Below, piece after piece: positions 1 to 8,376 of a stretch of 64,000 bases of DNA (its first letter is position 1; every line of letters begins with the position of its first letter). Below the pieces are notes generated by a model. That model was not told the DNA's origin, ran no database searches, and saw only the letters and a program-made list of their open reading frames with translations. Location: NCBI GenBank assembly GCA_965227255.1, contig CBDDFS010000005.1, positions 1 to 64,000 on the forward strand, read 5' to 3'. A program made the position numbers and the translations under genes. Origin of the DNA: CBDDFS01 sp965227255 (GTDB taxonomy: Bacteria > Bacteroidota > Bacteroidia > Flavobacteriales_E > Vicingaceae).

Positions 1-842
1 GCGTAGGTGTAGGAAAGACCATTCTTCTTTTCTATTGAAATACCAATGTCTGCCTGTCTGGTGTATGCCGACAATTTTGAAAAAGGAATTCTTCCGGTGA
101 AATGCACCTTACTTTCTAAATTCTCCTTCTGAACTTTTTCCCTCAAGTCACTCAGCACATCACCATCTCCAATGATGACAAGTTTTGTATTTTCAAGATA
201 CTTCATTGATGAGATCATTTCTTCCAGTCCACGATCCATATTCACGCTTCCCTGATACAAAATGATCCTTTCATCATTGGATTTCAATTTTTCAACATTC
301 GAATCCATTTCGTTTTAACCTTCTCTGGCAGATTCCTAACCACACAAAATTCAATTCCATATTTATCAAAATAGGCCTTTCCAATAGGATCGGAAACAGT
401 GATAGCCCGATTTACTCTTTAATGAATCTTTTCTCCAATATTCTCCACACTCTTCTGACAAATGGTCTTGCCTGAAGTTCAGGCACTTCAGTGAAATACT
501 CATGACTGTCATAAACCAAGGGGCATTTTAACAACTTGCTTGCCAATGCGTTGGCCGGAAGAGAGTCAAGATCATTTGAAATTAAAAGATCGGCTCCGGA
601 TTTACGGAGATAAAAGAAAAGCGGATGTTATATTCGGCGTAAAATAAGGGGCCTTTATGAAAGGTCATTTTAAGCCTGTCGGCTTCATACTCTCGTTTAT
701 CCAGATCAGGCGAATCAGGTTTCTTGCGTCCAACTGCCTTGACATCAAATCCCATTTCTCTAAGAGACTTACATATACGATGCACACGCTGATCAGAAAA
801 GAGATCAGATGTTGCGCTTGACACAATTTTCACCTTCGACAT
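1..842 (-). CDS. GT4-like glycosyltransferase, partial and frameshifted
   Basis: Glycosyltransferase of the GT4/GT-B type, probably transferring a sugar from a nucleotide donor in cell-surface polysaccharide synthesis. The N-terminus (MSKVKIVSSATSDLF, then DQRVHRICKSLREMGFDV) is the usual acceptor-domain start. Further along, when frames are joined, one reads ADLLISNDLDSLPANALA, CPLVYDSHEYFTEVP, RAITVSDPIGKAYF, then the donor-domain pieces ILYQGSVNMDRGLEEMI and LVIIGDGD and PFSKLSAYTRQADIGIS. The gene runs past the left window edge, so the C-terminus is missing. Three one-base losses are needed to keep the frame, near 612-615, 418-420 and 308-310, all in short A/T runs. I left it as CDS because the lesions look like sequence errors, but real decay cannot be excluded. 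Acceptor and donor specificity cannot be told. Confidence 0.75.
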
Positions 843-918
843 TGGCGGCTAAAATAGAAAATGGAGAATATAAAATGACAAAAAGATTTTGATTTGAATT
901 TTTAGAATGGGCATTTGA

Positions 919-1374
919 TCAAATTCTTTTCATCAGGGCTTCATATGTTAAGACCAGATATTTATTTCCAAACAATGATGACTTTTTGCAGGACCGTATG
1001 TATTGAAGTTCCTCTCCTTTTTTAAGCTTAATTTCTGTTAGGTAATAAAGTGTGTCAAGCTTGAATCCGTGTGATCTCGGGAGTTCTTCTTTTTCAACGT
1101 TTTGATTCGACTTGCTTTCCAGGTTTAAGATCTGACCATCATAGGTATATTGACCCTCATCCAGAATGTTGGTACCCGACCAGCTCCCAACATGCTTCAA
1201 TACCTAAGTGTCATTTTTACTCAGTTCCAAATACCACCAATTATCTGGAAGCACGTTCATTAGAAAAGATGCCTTTACACTTTGAGCATTAACATCATGA
1301 CTAGTTGTCATAAAAAGAGCAAAGAATACACAGCACAGTATATAAAAAGGCTTGTCAAAAAAGCTCATAATCAT
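919..1374 (-). CDS. small secreted protein of unknown function, in-frame amber stop
   Basis: A reading frame of about 151 codons starts at ATG 1374 (or ATG 1368) with a signal peptide: Lys/Asp near the start, a hydrophobic stretch (YILCCVFFALFM) and a likely cleavage after NAQ near residue 31. It continues through WWYLELSKNDT to a TAG at 1204-1206, after which the same frame stays open for 94 more codons to the stop at 919. Because the frame is uninterrupted on both sides, I read this as one gene with a point nonsense change, or a sequence error, rather than two genes. I recognise no family; the Trp/Tyr-rich, Gly-Ser-Trp pattern loosely recalls small lipocalin-like beta proteins, but that is a guess. 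Its 5' end lies upstream of and antiparallel to murB. Confidence 0.5.
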
Positions 1375-1434
1375 AACCTAAAGAAAGAAAAAGAATCTCA
1401 CAGGAAAAACTATTTTTGGCCATTATTTAGTGTC

Positions 1435-2445
1435 TTGAATATTTCAGAAAACACCTCCCTTCTTCCCTACAATACCTTTGGTATAAACGTAAGCGCACGC
1501 TATTTTATTGATGTAGATTCCGTTGAGGATCTTCAGGCACACATCAATTCGAAAGCACATCCTGAGCTTCCGACCTTAGTTCTTGGTGGAGGAAGCAACG
1601 TGCTCTTTACTGAGGATTTTGACGGTGTGGTGCTCAAGAATAATATTTCCGGAATAGAAGAATGCATCGAAGATGATGAAGTGCATTTAAGGGTAGGCGC
1701 GGGAGAAAACTGCATAAATTTGTAATGCATTGTGTTCAAAAGGGGTATGGAGGTATCGAGAATCTATCGCTGATCCCGGGAAATGTTGGAGCCAGTCCGA
1801 TGCAGAATATTGGCGCTTATGGTGTTGAAGTAAAGGATGTTGTGACCTCTGTGGAATTCGCAGACATCCATACAGGAGAAATAGAAAGACTAAAGGCTGA
1901 AGAATGTGAATTCGGTTATCGTACCAGTGTTTTTAAAACCTCTCTGAAAAATAAGAAGTTCATCAGCCATGTGAATTTTAAAACTTTCAAAGGCGCCAAG
2001 ATTAAACACCAGCTACGGAGCCATAGAAAAGGAATTAGAACGCTTGGGACTTGAACCAAGTATTCAAAATGTCAGCCGGGCCGTGATCAATATCCGACAA
2101 AGCAAATTGCCGGATCCAAAAGAAATAGGAAATGCAGGCAGTTTCTTCAAGAATCCAGTTGTGGATGAGGAACTTGCTTCCAGGCTTTCTTCAGAAAATG
2201 AAAATATGCCTATGTATCCTGCGGGACAGGGAAAAGTCAAACTTGCTGCCGGTTGGCTGATCGAGCAGGCCGGTTGGAAAGGGAAACGAATCGACAATTA
2301 CGGTGTTCATGTGAACCAGGCTCTTGTTCTGGTGAATTATGGAGGTGCGCATGGATCAGATATCAATAATCTTTCAGAAGAAATTCGCAATGACATCCAT
2401 TCAAAATTCGGTATACTTCTGGAAAAAGAGGTGAACATAATCTGA
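1435..2445 (+). CDS. murB: UDP-N-acetylmuramate dehydrogenase MurB, two compensating frameshifts
   Basis: MurB reduces UDP-GlcNAc-enolpyruvate to UDP-MurNAc with NADPH and FAD, an essential cytoplasmic step of peptidoglycan synthesis. Family marks seen: NISENTSLLPYNTFGI at the start, the FAD-binding LGGGSNVLF, IENLSLIPGNVGASPMQNIGAYG, the GYRTSVFK motif, and GNAGSFFKNP carrying the catalytic serine. I chose TTG 1435 as start because the homologous region begins exactly there and no ATG lies between it and unrelated upstream sequence. Two indels interrupt the frame: one G lost near 1712 (ENWHKFVMH is expected) and one A gained at 1980-1983 (FKLSKAPRLNTSYGAIEKEL is expected). They compensate, giving about 336 residues, the normal length. 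Since the gene is essential and no second copy is visible, I favour sequence errors. Confidence 0.85.
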
Positions 2446-2464
2446 CGAAAATCAGTTCTATTTT

Positions 2465-2496
2465 ATTGATAATCAAGGTGAATTGACTTACTTTAG
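2465..2496 (+). promoter_or_regulatory. predicted promoter of the beta-helix membrane gene
   Basis: TTG at 2466-2468, a 20-base spacer, then TACTTTAG at 2489-2496, which matches the Bacteroidota -7 box TAnnTTTG except for one base. The ATG follows at 2516. Confidence 0.45.
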
Positions 2497-2515
2497 AAGA
2501 CTAAAGTCAAGTCGT

Positions 2516-3713
2516 ATGAAACGTTCAATAATACTTTTCAGCCTTTTAACTTTCCTATTCTCGAACATACAATCGGCAAATCTGAAGGCCGATGAAAAAG
2601 TTACCATAACAGAAGTCCAGAACGATGATTGTTACATCGGTGGTGGAGAGATCAAAGTAAATGCACCCGTTTTTGGTGATCTTGTTGTTGGTGGTGGAGA
2701 AATAGACGTAGATGACAGTGTTTCAATGGATATCCTGGCAGCTGGAGGACAAATCGAATTAAATGGCGCCGTTGGAGATGATGTTCGCGTTTCTGGTGGT
2801 CAAGTTGATATCAGCAGTCATGTGAAAGGTGACCTAATTGCCTTTGGAGGACAACTGACATTAAGTAAAAATGCCAGAATTGATGGTGATGTAATTGTCA
2901 TGGGCGGAGAGCTGGAATTAATTGGTGATGTCGGTGGCGATGTAATGGTATATGGGGGAAAAGTTACGCTGGAAAACACTGTTTTTGGGAATGTGGAAAT
3001 GAAGGCAGGAGAAGTCGAGGTTTAATGGTGTGGTTAAGGGCAACATGCTGATATCTGCTGACGACATTGAATTAGGCGAAAATGCGAGCTGTGAAGGAGA
3101 GATTCGATATTGGACATCGGATGGTGAAATGGACTTTAGCGCGGTTTGTGACAATGCAAGCTATGATGAGAGTCTTGCATTCACAGATGAAAATGTGGAG
3201 AAATCGGTTCTCATCGGCTTATTCGGCATGGGCATTATATCCTATTGGATATTTGTCATTCTTAGTGTCATCCTGATGCTTATCATCCTTGAATACTTCT
3301 TCAGTGGATATTTTGATCAGGCTGTTCAAAGAGTAAGATCCTCTTTTGTTACATGCTTTGGTTATGGTATGCTTTATACCCTTGGAATGCCTGTGCTGAT
3401 CCTGATTTCATTCATAATCATTATCGGAATACCTATTGGCCTTTTTGGTCTGGGAGTGTACCTTACCAGCCTGGTCATTGCAACAACGGCCATTGGATTG
3501 AGCATTGCTCATCACTTTAACAACAAATCGGGCAAGAAATGGTCTAAGTTTCAACTTATTCTTTACGCTACTCTGACGGTAGTTATTCTAAAAGTAATCT
3601 TTTGGATTCCTGCCCTCGGACAACTTCTTAAAACGGTGGCCATTGCCGCAGTTTATGGAGCATTCTTAATGATGGCCGTGGAAAGAAGAAGACAAAAGAA
3701 AGCTGCGGCTTAA
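2516..3713 (+). CDS. beta-helix (bactofilin-like) envelope protein with C-terminal membrane domain, frameshifted
   Basis: About 398 residues after frame repair. A signal peptide (MKRSIILFSLLTFLFSN) is followed by a repetitive region, roughly residues 40-200, in which units of about 18 residues alternate GG-containing turns and short strands: CYIGGGEIKVNA, LVVGGGEIDVDD, ILAAGGQIELNG, VRVSGGQVDISS, LIAFGGQLTLSK, VIVMGGELELIG. This is the pattern of a right-handed beta-helix like bactofilins. The last 170 residues carry four or so hydrophobic segments (ILSVILMLIILEYFF, LYTLGMPVLILISFIIIIGIPIGLFG and others) and end in a Lys/Arg-rich tail. One extra T at 3021-3023 breaks the frame; without it the sequence continues EVEVNGVVKGNMLIS. 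The start is the ATG at 2516 rather than an upstream TTG inside the promoter. The function is unknown; a polymer-forming scaffold in the envelope is an inference. Confidence 0.75.
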
Positions 3714-5432
3714 GAGAGCTTGTCGAGCTCTGACTTGACAAAAGTCATTAGGTCACGAACGTATTCCCTACTGAAGTCAAATGAAATTCCCGCAGTTTCA
3801 TAGATCTCGCCAATTGACTTAGTGTATCCCAGACTCAAGGCATCCTTGTATTGCTGAATGGCCTTCTCAGGATTTTCTTTGAAGGTTTTCCAGATGGCAA
3901 TCGCACCAAGCTGAGCCATTCCATATTCTATGTAGTAAAAATGGCACTTCATAAAGGTGAAGTTGTTTCTGCCACAAGTATTTGCGAGAATTTTCCTGAC
4001 CTTTCCAGCTAATCACCGGACTGTTGAATTCTTCCATCAATTGCAGCCAGTACTCTTCTCTTTCTGTGATGGTATGGACCGGATTCTCATAAATCCAATG
4101 CTGGAACTTATCAATCTGAGCTACCCACGGGAGCGTATCAACCACCTGCTGTAACTGTTCTCTTTTTGCTCTTTTGAGTTCGTCTGAATCACTGAAAAAT
4201 ACATCCCAGTGCTCCATGGACATTAATTCCATTGACATGGAAGCGAGCTCGGCCACCTCCGAAGTAAGGTCTTTATAATCCGTTAATTCCAAATCTCTGG
4301 AGAGAAATGAATGCACGGCATGTCCGCCTTCATGCATCATGGTAACCATGTCTCTGACCGTCCCGGCAGAATTCATGTAAATAAAAGGAACACCAATTTC
4401 ATACAAGGGATAATTGAATCCACCGGGTGCTTTTCCATCTCGTGAGTCAAGATCGAGGTATTTCAATTCAGACATGATCTCGATGCAACGTCCGAAATAA
4501 GGATCAAGTCGATTGAAGCATTCAATAGTTTTACTCACCAGTTCTTCTGTATTCTCAAATGGTTTGAGAGGTGCTTTTCCAAGGGGATCAACCGACATAT
4601 CCCAGGGCTTCAACTCCTCCAAGCCCAGCTTCGATTTACGATCCTCATCAAAGGAGGCGATCAATGGAACAGCCTCATGGGCAATGGACTCATGAAAATT
4701 AAAACAGTCTTCTTTCGTATAATCGAAACGATTTAAACTAACGAACTTGTAATCCCTGAAATTCTCAAGATCTGCATTCTTTGCCAGCTCAGTTCGCATT
4801 TCGATTAACTCTGTAAACAGATCATTCAGTGCCTCTTTGTCTTGTAAACGTCGACTCTGAATCATGTTGTAGACCTCTTCTCTCTTTGTTCTGTCCGTCT
4901 CTTTGAGTAAAACAGATGCCTGTTGCAAAGTGAGTTTCTTTCCCTCCCACTCTATGGACATCTCAGACGAAATCGAACCAAATTCCTGTGCCTTTGCTTG
5001 AAGCTTGGTTTGAATAGGAATATTCTCTTCCCTGAACAGCTTTATCCTATTACCTGCTTTCTTTAGGATCATGGCCATGGCAGGATCTTCGTCCATTTCA
5101 GGTACGTCGACAGCTTTCAATTTTCGATCAAACTTATCCTGATACGGGGCAATGTTTGGCTCAATCTTTTCGACGAAAAAATGAAAGAGATCCGAGGCTT
5201 CCTTATCTCTTGTGTTGATGCTCATGCGAATATACCTCCATGCCATGTCCTCTTCGAGAACAGCATCCAATTCGCTCTTTTTTTGAAGCCATGAATTCAG
5301 GTCAGACTTGCTTTCAATTCTGGCTTCTTCCAATTCCTTAAAGTAAGGCTCAAGTTTATCCCACGAATCTATTACCAGGTTATCAGGAAGAAATGTCCTG
5401 CCGGGTTTTTGTGGTGTTTCAAGAATACTCAT
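3710..5432 (-). CDS. M3-family oligoendopeptidase (PepF-like), one frameshift near the C-terminus
   Basis: Zinc metallopeptidase of family M3 that cleaves oligopeptides, probably in the cytoplasm since no signal peptide is present. The catalytic HEXXH is visible as MMHEGGHAVHSF with His367, Glu368 and His371; a Glu about 25 residues later (LTSEVAELASMSME) would be the third zinc ligand. The ATG at 5432 gives a normal N-terminus, and repaired length is about 573 residues, as in the family. One extra A in the run 3937-3941 shifts the frame 69 codons before the true end, so that EVPFYYIEYGMAQLGAIA is interrupted; the remaining C-terminal helix is intact in the next frame. The gene lies 12 bases after the DUF5606 gene and is probably co-transcribed with it. 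Its stop overlaps the stop of the convergent beta-helix gene. Confidence 0.88.
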
Positions 5433-5444
5433 TTGAAGAAAGAA

Positions 5445-5960
5445 TCAGGATTTTGATTTCTCTTCGGTCGACTTCTTCGCTGCTGGTTTCTTAGCGGTCT
5501 TTTTCGTTGCAGCCTTCTTCGATTCCTTTTTTTCCTCTGCAACTTCTTCTTTCTTCTCTTCCTCAGCCTCTTCTTCATCGAAATTCAGAAGATCATTCTT
5601 TACAAGCATATTGTACCATTGGAACAACTTAGCTATGTCTGAATTATACACCTTGTCATGATCAACATCTTCAATGATACCGGTAAGGTAATCTCTCAAT
5701 TCCTGAGGCTCAGACTTGTGACTTGGACCTTCTTTTCCTCCCTCTTTGTCAGACATTTTCTTGAATACATCTACCAAAGGAATATCATCTTCAATGGTGT
5801 ATATACTGATGTCTTCAAGTGAAGAAACTTTTTGAGTTGAGTAAATGGGTCGTCTTCTGTTGTCAGAAATAGACTCGACGATGAGACCATTTTTTGTTTG
5901 AGATAATACTTTGTGAAGACCGGGTAGTCCGGATACTGAAATAATTCCGCTTAAAGACAT
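5445..5960 (-). CDS. DUF5606 domain protein with Lys/Ala/Glu-rich tail
   Basis: A 171-residue protein. Residues 1-130 match the Bacteroidota family DUF5606 (start MSLSGIISVSGLPGLHKV; RRPIYSTQKVSSLEDISIYT). The tail from about residue 127 is first acidic (EEEAEEEKKEEV) and then a run of Lys/Ala/Thr repeats (KKAATKKTAKKPAAKK) like a histone H1 tail. The family function is not established. The globular part begins with beta-rich sequence and may bind RNA or protein, which is inference. No signal peptide is seen, so it is cytoplasmic. It leads a two-gene unit with the M3 peptidase. A perfect TATATTTG box sits 20 bases upstream of the ATG. Confidence 0.8.
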   Translation of the reverse strand: MSLSGIISVSGLPGLHKVLSQTKNGLIVESISDNRRRPIYSTQKVSSLEDISIYTIEDDIPLVDVFKKMSDKEGGKEGPSHKSEPQELRDYLTGIIEDVDHDKVYNSDIAKLFQWYNMLVKNDLLNFDEEEAEEEKKEEVAEEKKESKKAATKKTAKKPAAKKSTEEKSKS

Positions 5961-5979
5961 ATTAAAATTTTATTGAGCG

Positions 5980-5987
5980 CAAATATA
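5980..5987 (-). promoter_or_regulatory. -7 box TATATTTG of the DUF5606 operon
   Basis: On the minus strand the sequence reads TATATTTG, a perfect TAnnTTTG match, 20 bases before the ATG at 5960. No clear TTG is present 17-23 bases upstream. Confidence 0.55.
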
Positions 5988-6027
5988 TAAATGACTTGTC
6001 TTGGTTGTGTTTTAATTCGAAATACTT

Positions 6028-6519
6028 TTAAAGACGATTTCCAACGAATTCCTGTCTTACGGTATCCCCATTTTCAATGTAATAGATGAAATACTGAAGG
6101 GAATTCTCGTCGTAATAATAAATACCGTTAAGCGGCAGCGTTGAGCTAAAGATACTGTCGTATCCAATGCTATCGGCCATGCTTTCAATGATGAAGGACA
6201 TGTAGCCCCTTTCGAGATTGAATCTATACAATACTGCCTGGGCATCGCTCTGAACATCGCTGGAAATATCACTGAGAAAAACATTGTCGAAATCAAGTTC
6301 TGATACCGTCACAGAATGAGATTTTGCATTGAATCTGGCGTATTCTATATTGCTAATAAATTCCACCTGATACATTGTTCCTTCATATACCCCTGAAATG
6401 TCTTTGTAGGAAACATGGGTGATCGTGTCCTTCACAGAATCCTGGAATGGAACGTTTTCTTCCTTAGAACAGGAAAAAAATGCGAGAACCATTATCGATA
6501 TGATTACGAAATACTTCAA
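6028..6519 (-). CDS. small lipoprotein of unknown function
   Basis: A 163-residue protein with a lipoprotein signal: MKYFVIISIMVLAFFSC, Cys17 being the predicted lipidated residue. The mature part is rich in Ser, Asp and Tyr and lacks a family I recognise; the repeated YGTMYQVEF, ARFNAKSHSVTV and ESMADSIGYDSI pattern suggests a small beta-sandwich. The start codon is TTG at 6519, required to keep the signal peptide intact; the first ATG downstream would remove half of it. A perfect TAAATTTG box lies 16 bases upstream, so the gene has its own promoter although it follows the OmpA-domain gene on the same strand. Confidence 0.75.
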   Translation of the reverse strand: MKYFVIISIMVLAFFSCSKEENVPFQDSVKDTITHVSYKDISGVYEGTMYQVEFISNIEYARFNAKSHSVTVSELDFDNVFLSDISSDVQSDAQAVLYRFNLERGYMSFIIESMADSIGYDSIFSSTLPLNGIYYYDENSLQYFIYYIENGDTVRQEFVGNRL

Positions 6520-6535
6520 AAGCTCTGAATCTTGG

Positions 6536-6543
6536 CAAATTTA
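6536..6543 (-). promoter_or_regulatory. -7 box TAAATTTG of the 6519 lipoprotein gene
   Basis: Perfect TAnnTTTG on the minus strand, ending 16 bases before the TTG start at 6519. The predicted transcript would have a leader of only about 10 bases. Confidence 0.5.
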
Positions 6544-6562
6544 CGGAAATGTACAGGAAGCC

Positions 6563-7057
6563 TTATCTCGAACTTTTGTAATCAATAGCCAATATGGTAA
6601 ATTCCGTTCGCCGATTTCGGGAATGAAGTATCTCCCTCTCTTCTTCGCTTTCAAGTGACATTATGGTCTGATCTGTAAATAATGGTTCCATCTCACCGTA
6701 TCCCACCGCTCGAAGTCGGTCAGGTTCAACTCCCCTATTTATCAAATAATCAGCAATTGATTTTGCTCTCTGTTGGGTAAGGTTTGAACAAGAGTATTGG
6801 GATCCTCGACTATCCCGGTGCTGTCCTATTTCAATTACTAGGTTTGGCTTTCTCTTCAAGAATTCAACTACGGTATCCAGTCGGATGGAATCTTCCGGAA
6901 TCAATTCTTTTTTTCCCAGTTTAAAAAGATAAGTTGTCCGGTAATAATCCCCGACAGAAAAAACTGTATCCTGAAATGTGAAGGTTTGAGCTTTGCCTAA
7001 TTGCTGAATAAGGGCTACCAATAAAAAGACAAGAAAAGTCCTGCGTATGTTATTCAT
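6563..7057 (-). CDS. OmpA-domain outer membrane/periplasmic protein
   Basis: A 164-residue protein: signal peptide 1-23 ending GKAQ, then an OmpA C-terminal (peptidoglycan-associating) domain from about residue 45 to 158. Family marks are VIEIGQHRDSRGS (the usual ...GHTDSxGS, here with Gln-His-Arg instead of Gly-His-Thr), LTQQRAKSIADYLINRGV, RAVGYGEMEPL and SRNRRTEFTIL. The protein is therefore likely anchored non-covalently to peptidoglycan. The start at ATG 7057 overlaps the 3' end of the preceding gene by 8 bases, so the two are translationally coupled. No beta-barrel precedes the domain. The partner protein it tethers, if any, is unknown. Confidence 0.85.
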   Translation of the reverse strand: MNNIRRTFLVFLLVALIQQLGKAQTFTFQDTVFSVGDYYRTTYLFKLGKKELIPEDSIRLDTVVEFLKRKPNLVIEIGQHRDSRGSQYSCSNLTQQRAKSIADYLINRGVEPDRLRAVGYGEMEPLFTDQTIMSLESEEEREILHSRNRRTEFTILAIDYKSSR

Positions 7058-7868
7058 TTCGTTTGAACTTGGAATATATCAATCCTTTGTTCTGTTTTTT
7101 ATAAACGGAAACCATTCTTGACCTGTTCGGATTGTTCAATGCAAACTTGACTTTGACCAGGCCTCCAACTTCCTGCATTCCCAGGTATTTGCCTGCTTCA
7201 AACGAACCCAAATATTTCTCTCCTTCATATTCAAATTCATAAACAACGGTCTGCATATAATAGCCATTGCCTATATGATGCATCTGTGTCTTTATTATTT
7301 CAGCCTTCGTCATCTCGGTCCTTTGTCCAAAAAATTTGAGGTCTCCCTTATATCCATAATAAGCTGTTATTGTGGACACAATCAAAACCAAGACAGCTAA
7401 TACAGCCCTTTTTATAAAAATTGATTTCTGTTTCCTTCTACCTTCTTCAAATCGCTCCTTCCATTTCTTGTATTTTATTGGGTCAACTTCTCGGACTATT
7501 GATTGCCTTCCATCCAAAATACCCGGTCTTTGCAATCTTTCTGATTTAGACAACTCATATTTCGCAAGGAAATTGTCGTCATTGTTAAAGTGCGAAAGCA
7601 GGAATTCCTTTATCTCAGCTGTATTTTCAGGAAACTTTTCAGAGAAATATAGATCTTCTCCTTTTCTTTCACAATAGGTCCATGCCAATCCATCATTTAT
7701 GCTTCCACTGACGTCTACCCATTGTTCAGCGTTTCCCAATGATATAACATGAAACCTGTTCCAATCAATGTTGTCAACTATATTCTTGATCTTTTCTTCA
7801 GTCAATTCAACGATCTTATTTTCATCGTTAGAACCTCCGGGTGTTATTTCTACATATATCAAGTCCAT
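7050..7868 (-). CDS. single-pass membrane protein with DUF3592-like C-terminal domain
   Basis: About 272 residues from ATG 7868. The N-terminal half (MDLIYVEITPGG; SLGNAEQWVDVSGS; LAWTYCERKGEDLYF) is soluble, acidic and of unknown family; it recalls small immunity-type or sensing domains but I cannot place it. A hydrophobic helix follows mid-protein (AVLAVLVLIVSTITAYYG). The last 85 residues (VVYEFEYEGEKYLGSFEAG; VKVKFALNNPNRSRMVS) resemble DUF3592, a beta domain found after membrane helices. An open frame extends upstream to 8045, but it would run through the divergent lipoprotein gene and its promoter, so I start at 7868. The 3' end overlaps the OmpA-domain gene by 8 bases. Confidence 0.65.
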   Translation of the reverse strand: MDLIYVEITPGGSNDENKIVELTEEKIKNIVDNIDWNRFHVISLGNAEQWVDVSGSINDGLAWTYCERKGEDLYFSEKFPENTAEIKEFLLSHFNNDDNFLAKYELSKSERLQRPGILDGRQSIVREVDPIKYKKWKERFEEGRRKQKSIFIKRAVLAVLVLIVSTITAYYGYKGDLKFFGQRTEMTKAEIIKTQMHHIGNGYYMQTVVYEFEYEGEKYLGSFEAGKYLGMQEVGGLVKVKFALNNPNRSRMVSVYKKQNKGLIYSKFKRNE

Positions 7869-7929
7869 AGTCGATGGCCATGTAAATTGTTTCACAAGGT
7901 CGACAAAGTTTCGATTATTTCGTGCTTCG

Positions 7930-7937
7930 TATCTTTG
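7930..7937 (+). promoter_or_regulatory. -7 box TATCTTTG of the 7945 lipoprotein gene
   Basis: Perfect TAnnTTTG box seven bases before the TTG start at 7945. Transcription would begin at or next to the start codon, giving a leaderless mRNA. Confidence 0.5.
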
Positions 7938-7944
7938 TGCCAGT

Positions 7945-8376
7945 TTGAAACTAGCGAAAATATATTTCCCGCTTGTTGCGGTCTTAATGTCTGCAGGTCT
8001 TTCATGCTCTAAACAAGAGGGTTGTATTGATCCCAATGCATCCAATTATGTTTACGAAGCTCAGAAAAACGATGGCTCCTGTCTTTATGATATGAGTTTT
8101 TACATGCATTCCGGGAAACATTTGCCGGTCACCATTTGGGTGAATGGAGTTCCCAGAGATACGCTTAGATGTGCCATTCCGGGTTGGAACCCAAGATGTG
8201 GAGTTGATACCACGGTATATGATAATTTGGGCAGACCCTATAGCTGTTTGGCTGAAGTGACATTAAAACCCGGTAAATATGACGTTCAAATTCGTTCAGT
8301 AGATGGAACAGTCTGGGAAGATACCTATACCCTTCCTGAAAATTGTCTGCTGATTCACATTGAGGATGTGAATTAA
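7945..8376 (+). CDS. small Cys-rich lipoprotein
   Basis: A 143-residue protein starting at TTG 7945. Lipoprotein signal MKLAKIYFPLVAVLMSAGLSC with lipidated Cys21, followed by GCIDPNASNYVYEAQKNDG, a short motif often found right after the lipobox in Bacteroidota surface lipoproteins. Five further Cys residues in the mature part (NDGSCLYD, TLRCAIPGWNPRCGVD, YSCLAEV, PENCLLIH) could form disulfides. The second half has the spacing of a small immunoglobulin-like beta-sandwich (VTLKPGKYDVQIRSVDGTVWEDTYTL). The function is unknown. The stop overlaps the stop of the convergent subtilase gene by 4 bases. The TTG start is needed for the signal peptide and sits directly after a perfect promoter box. 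Confidence 0.72.
   Translation: MKLAKIYFPLVAVLMSAGLSCSKQEGCIDPNASNYVYEAQKNDGSCLYDMSFYMHSGKHLPVTIWVNGVPRDTLRCAIPGWNPRCGVDTTVYDNLGRPYSCLAEVTLKPGKYDVQIRSVDGTVWEDTYTLPENCLLIHIEDVN

Noticed and set aside
1071..1292. 73-codon plus-strand open frame
   Set aside because: It lies antisense to the secreted-protein frame at 919-1374, which has a signal peptide and better codon pattern.
3715..3731. AGAGCT/AGCTCT hairpin at the convergent stops of the beta-helix and M3 peptidase genes
   Set aside because: There is no T-run on either strand and the stem is only six pairs.
7869..8045. Upstream extension of the minus-strand DUF3592-like gene
   Set aside because: It would overlap the divergent lipoprotein gene and its perfect promoter box on the other strand, and its residues look like antisense of the signal peptide.
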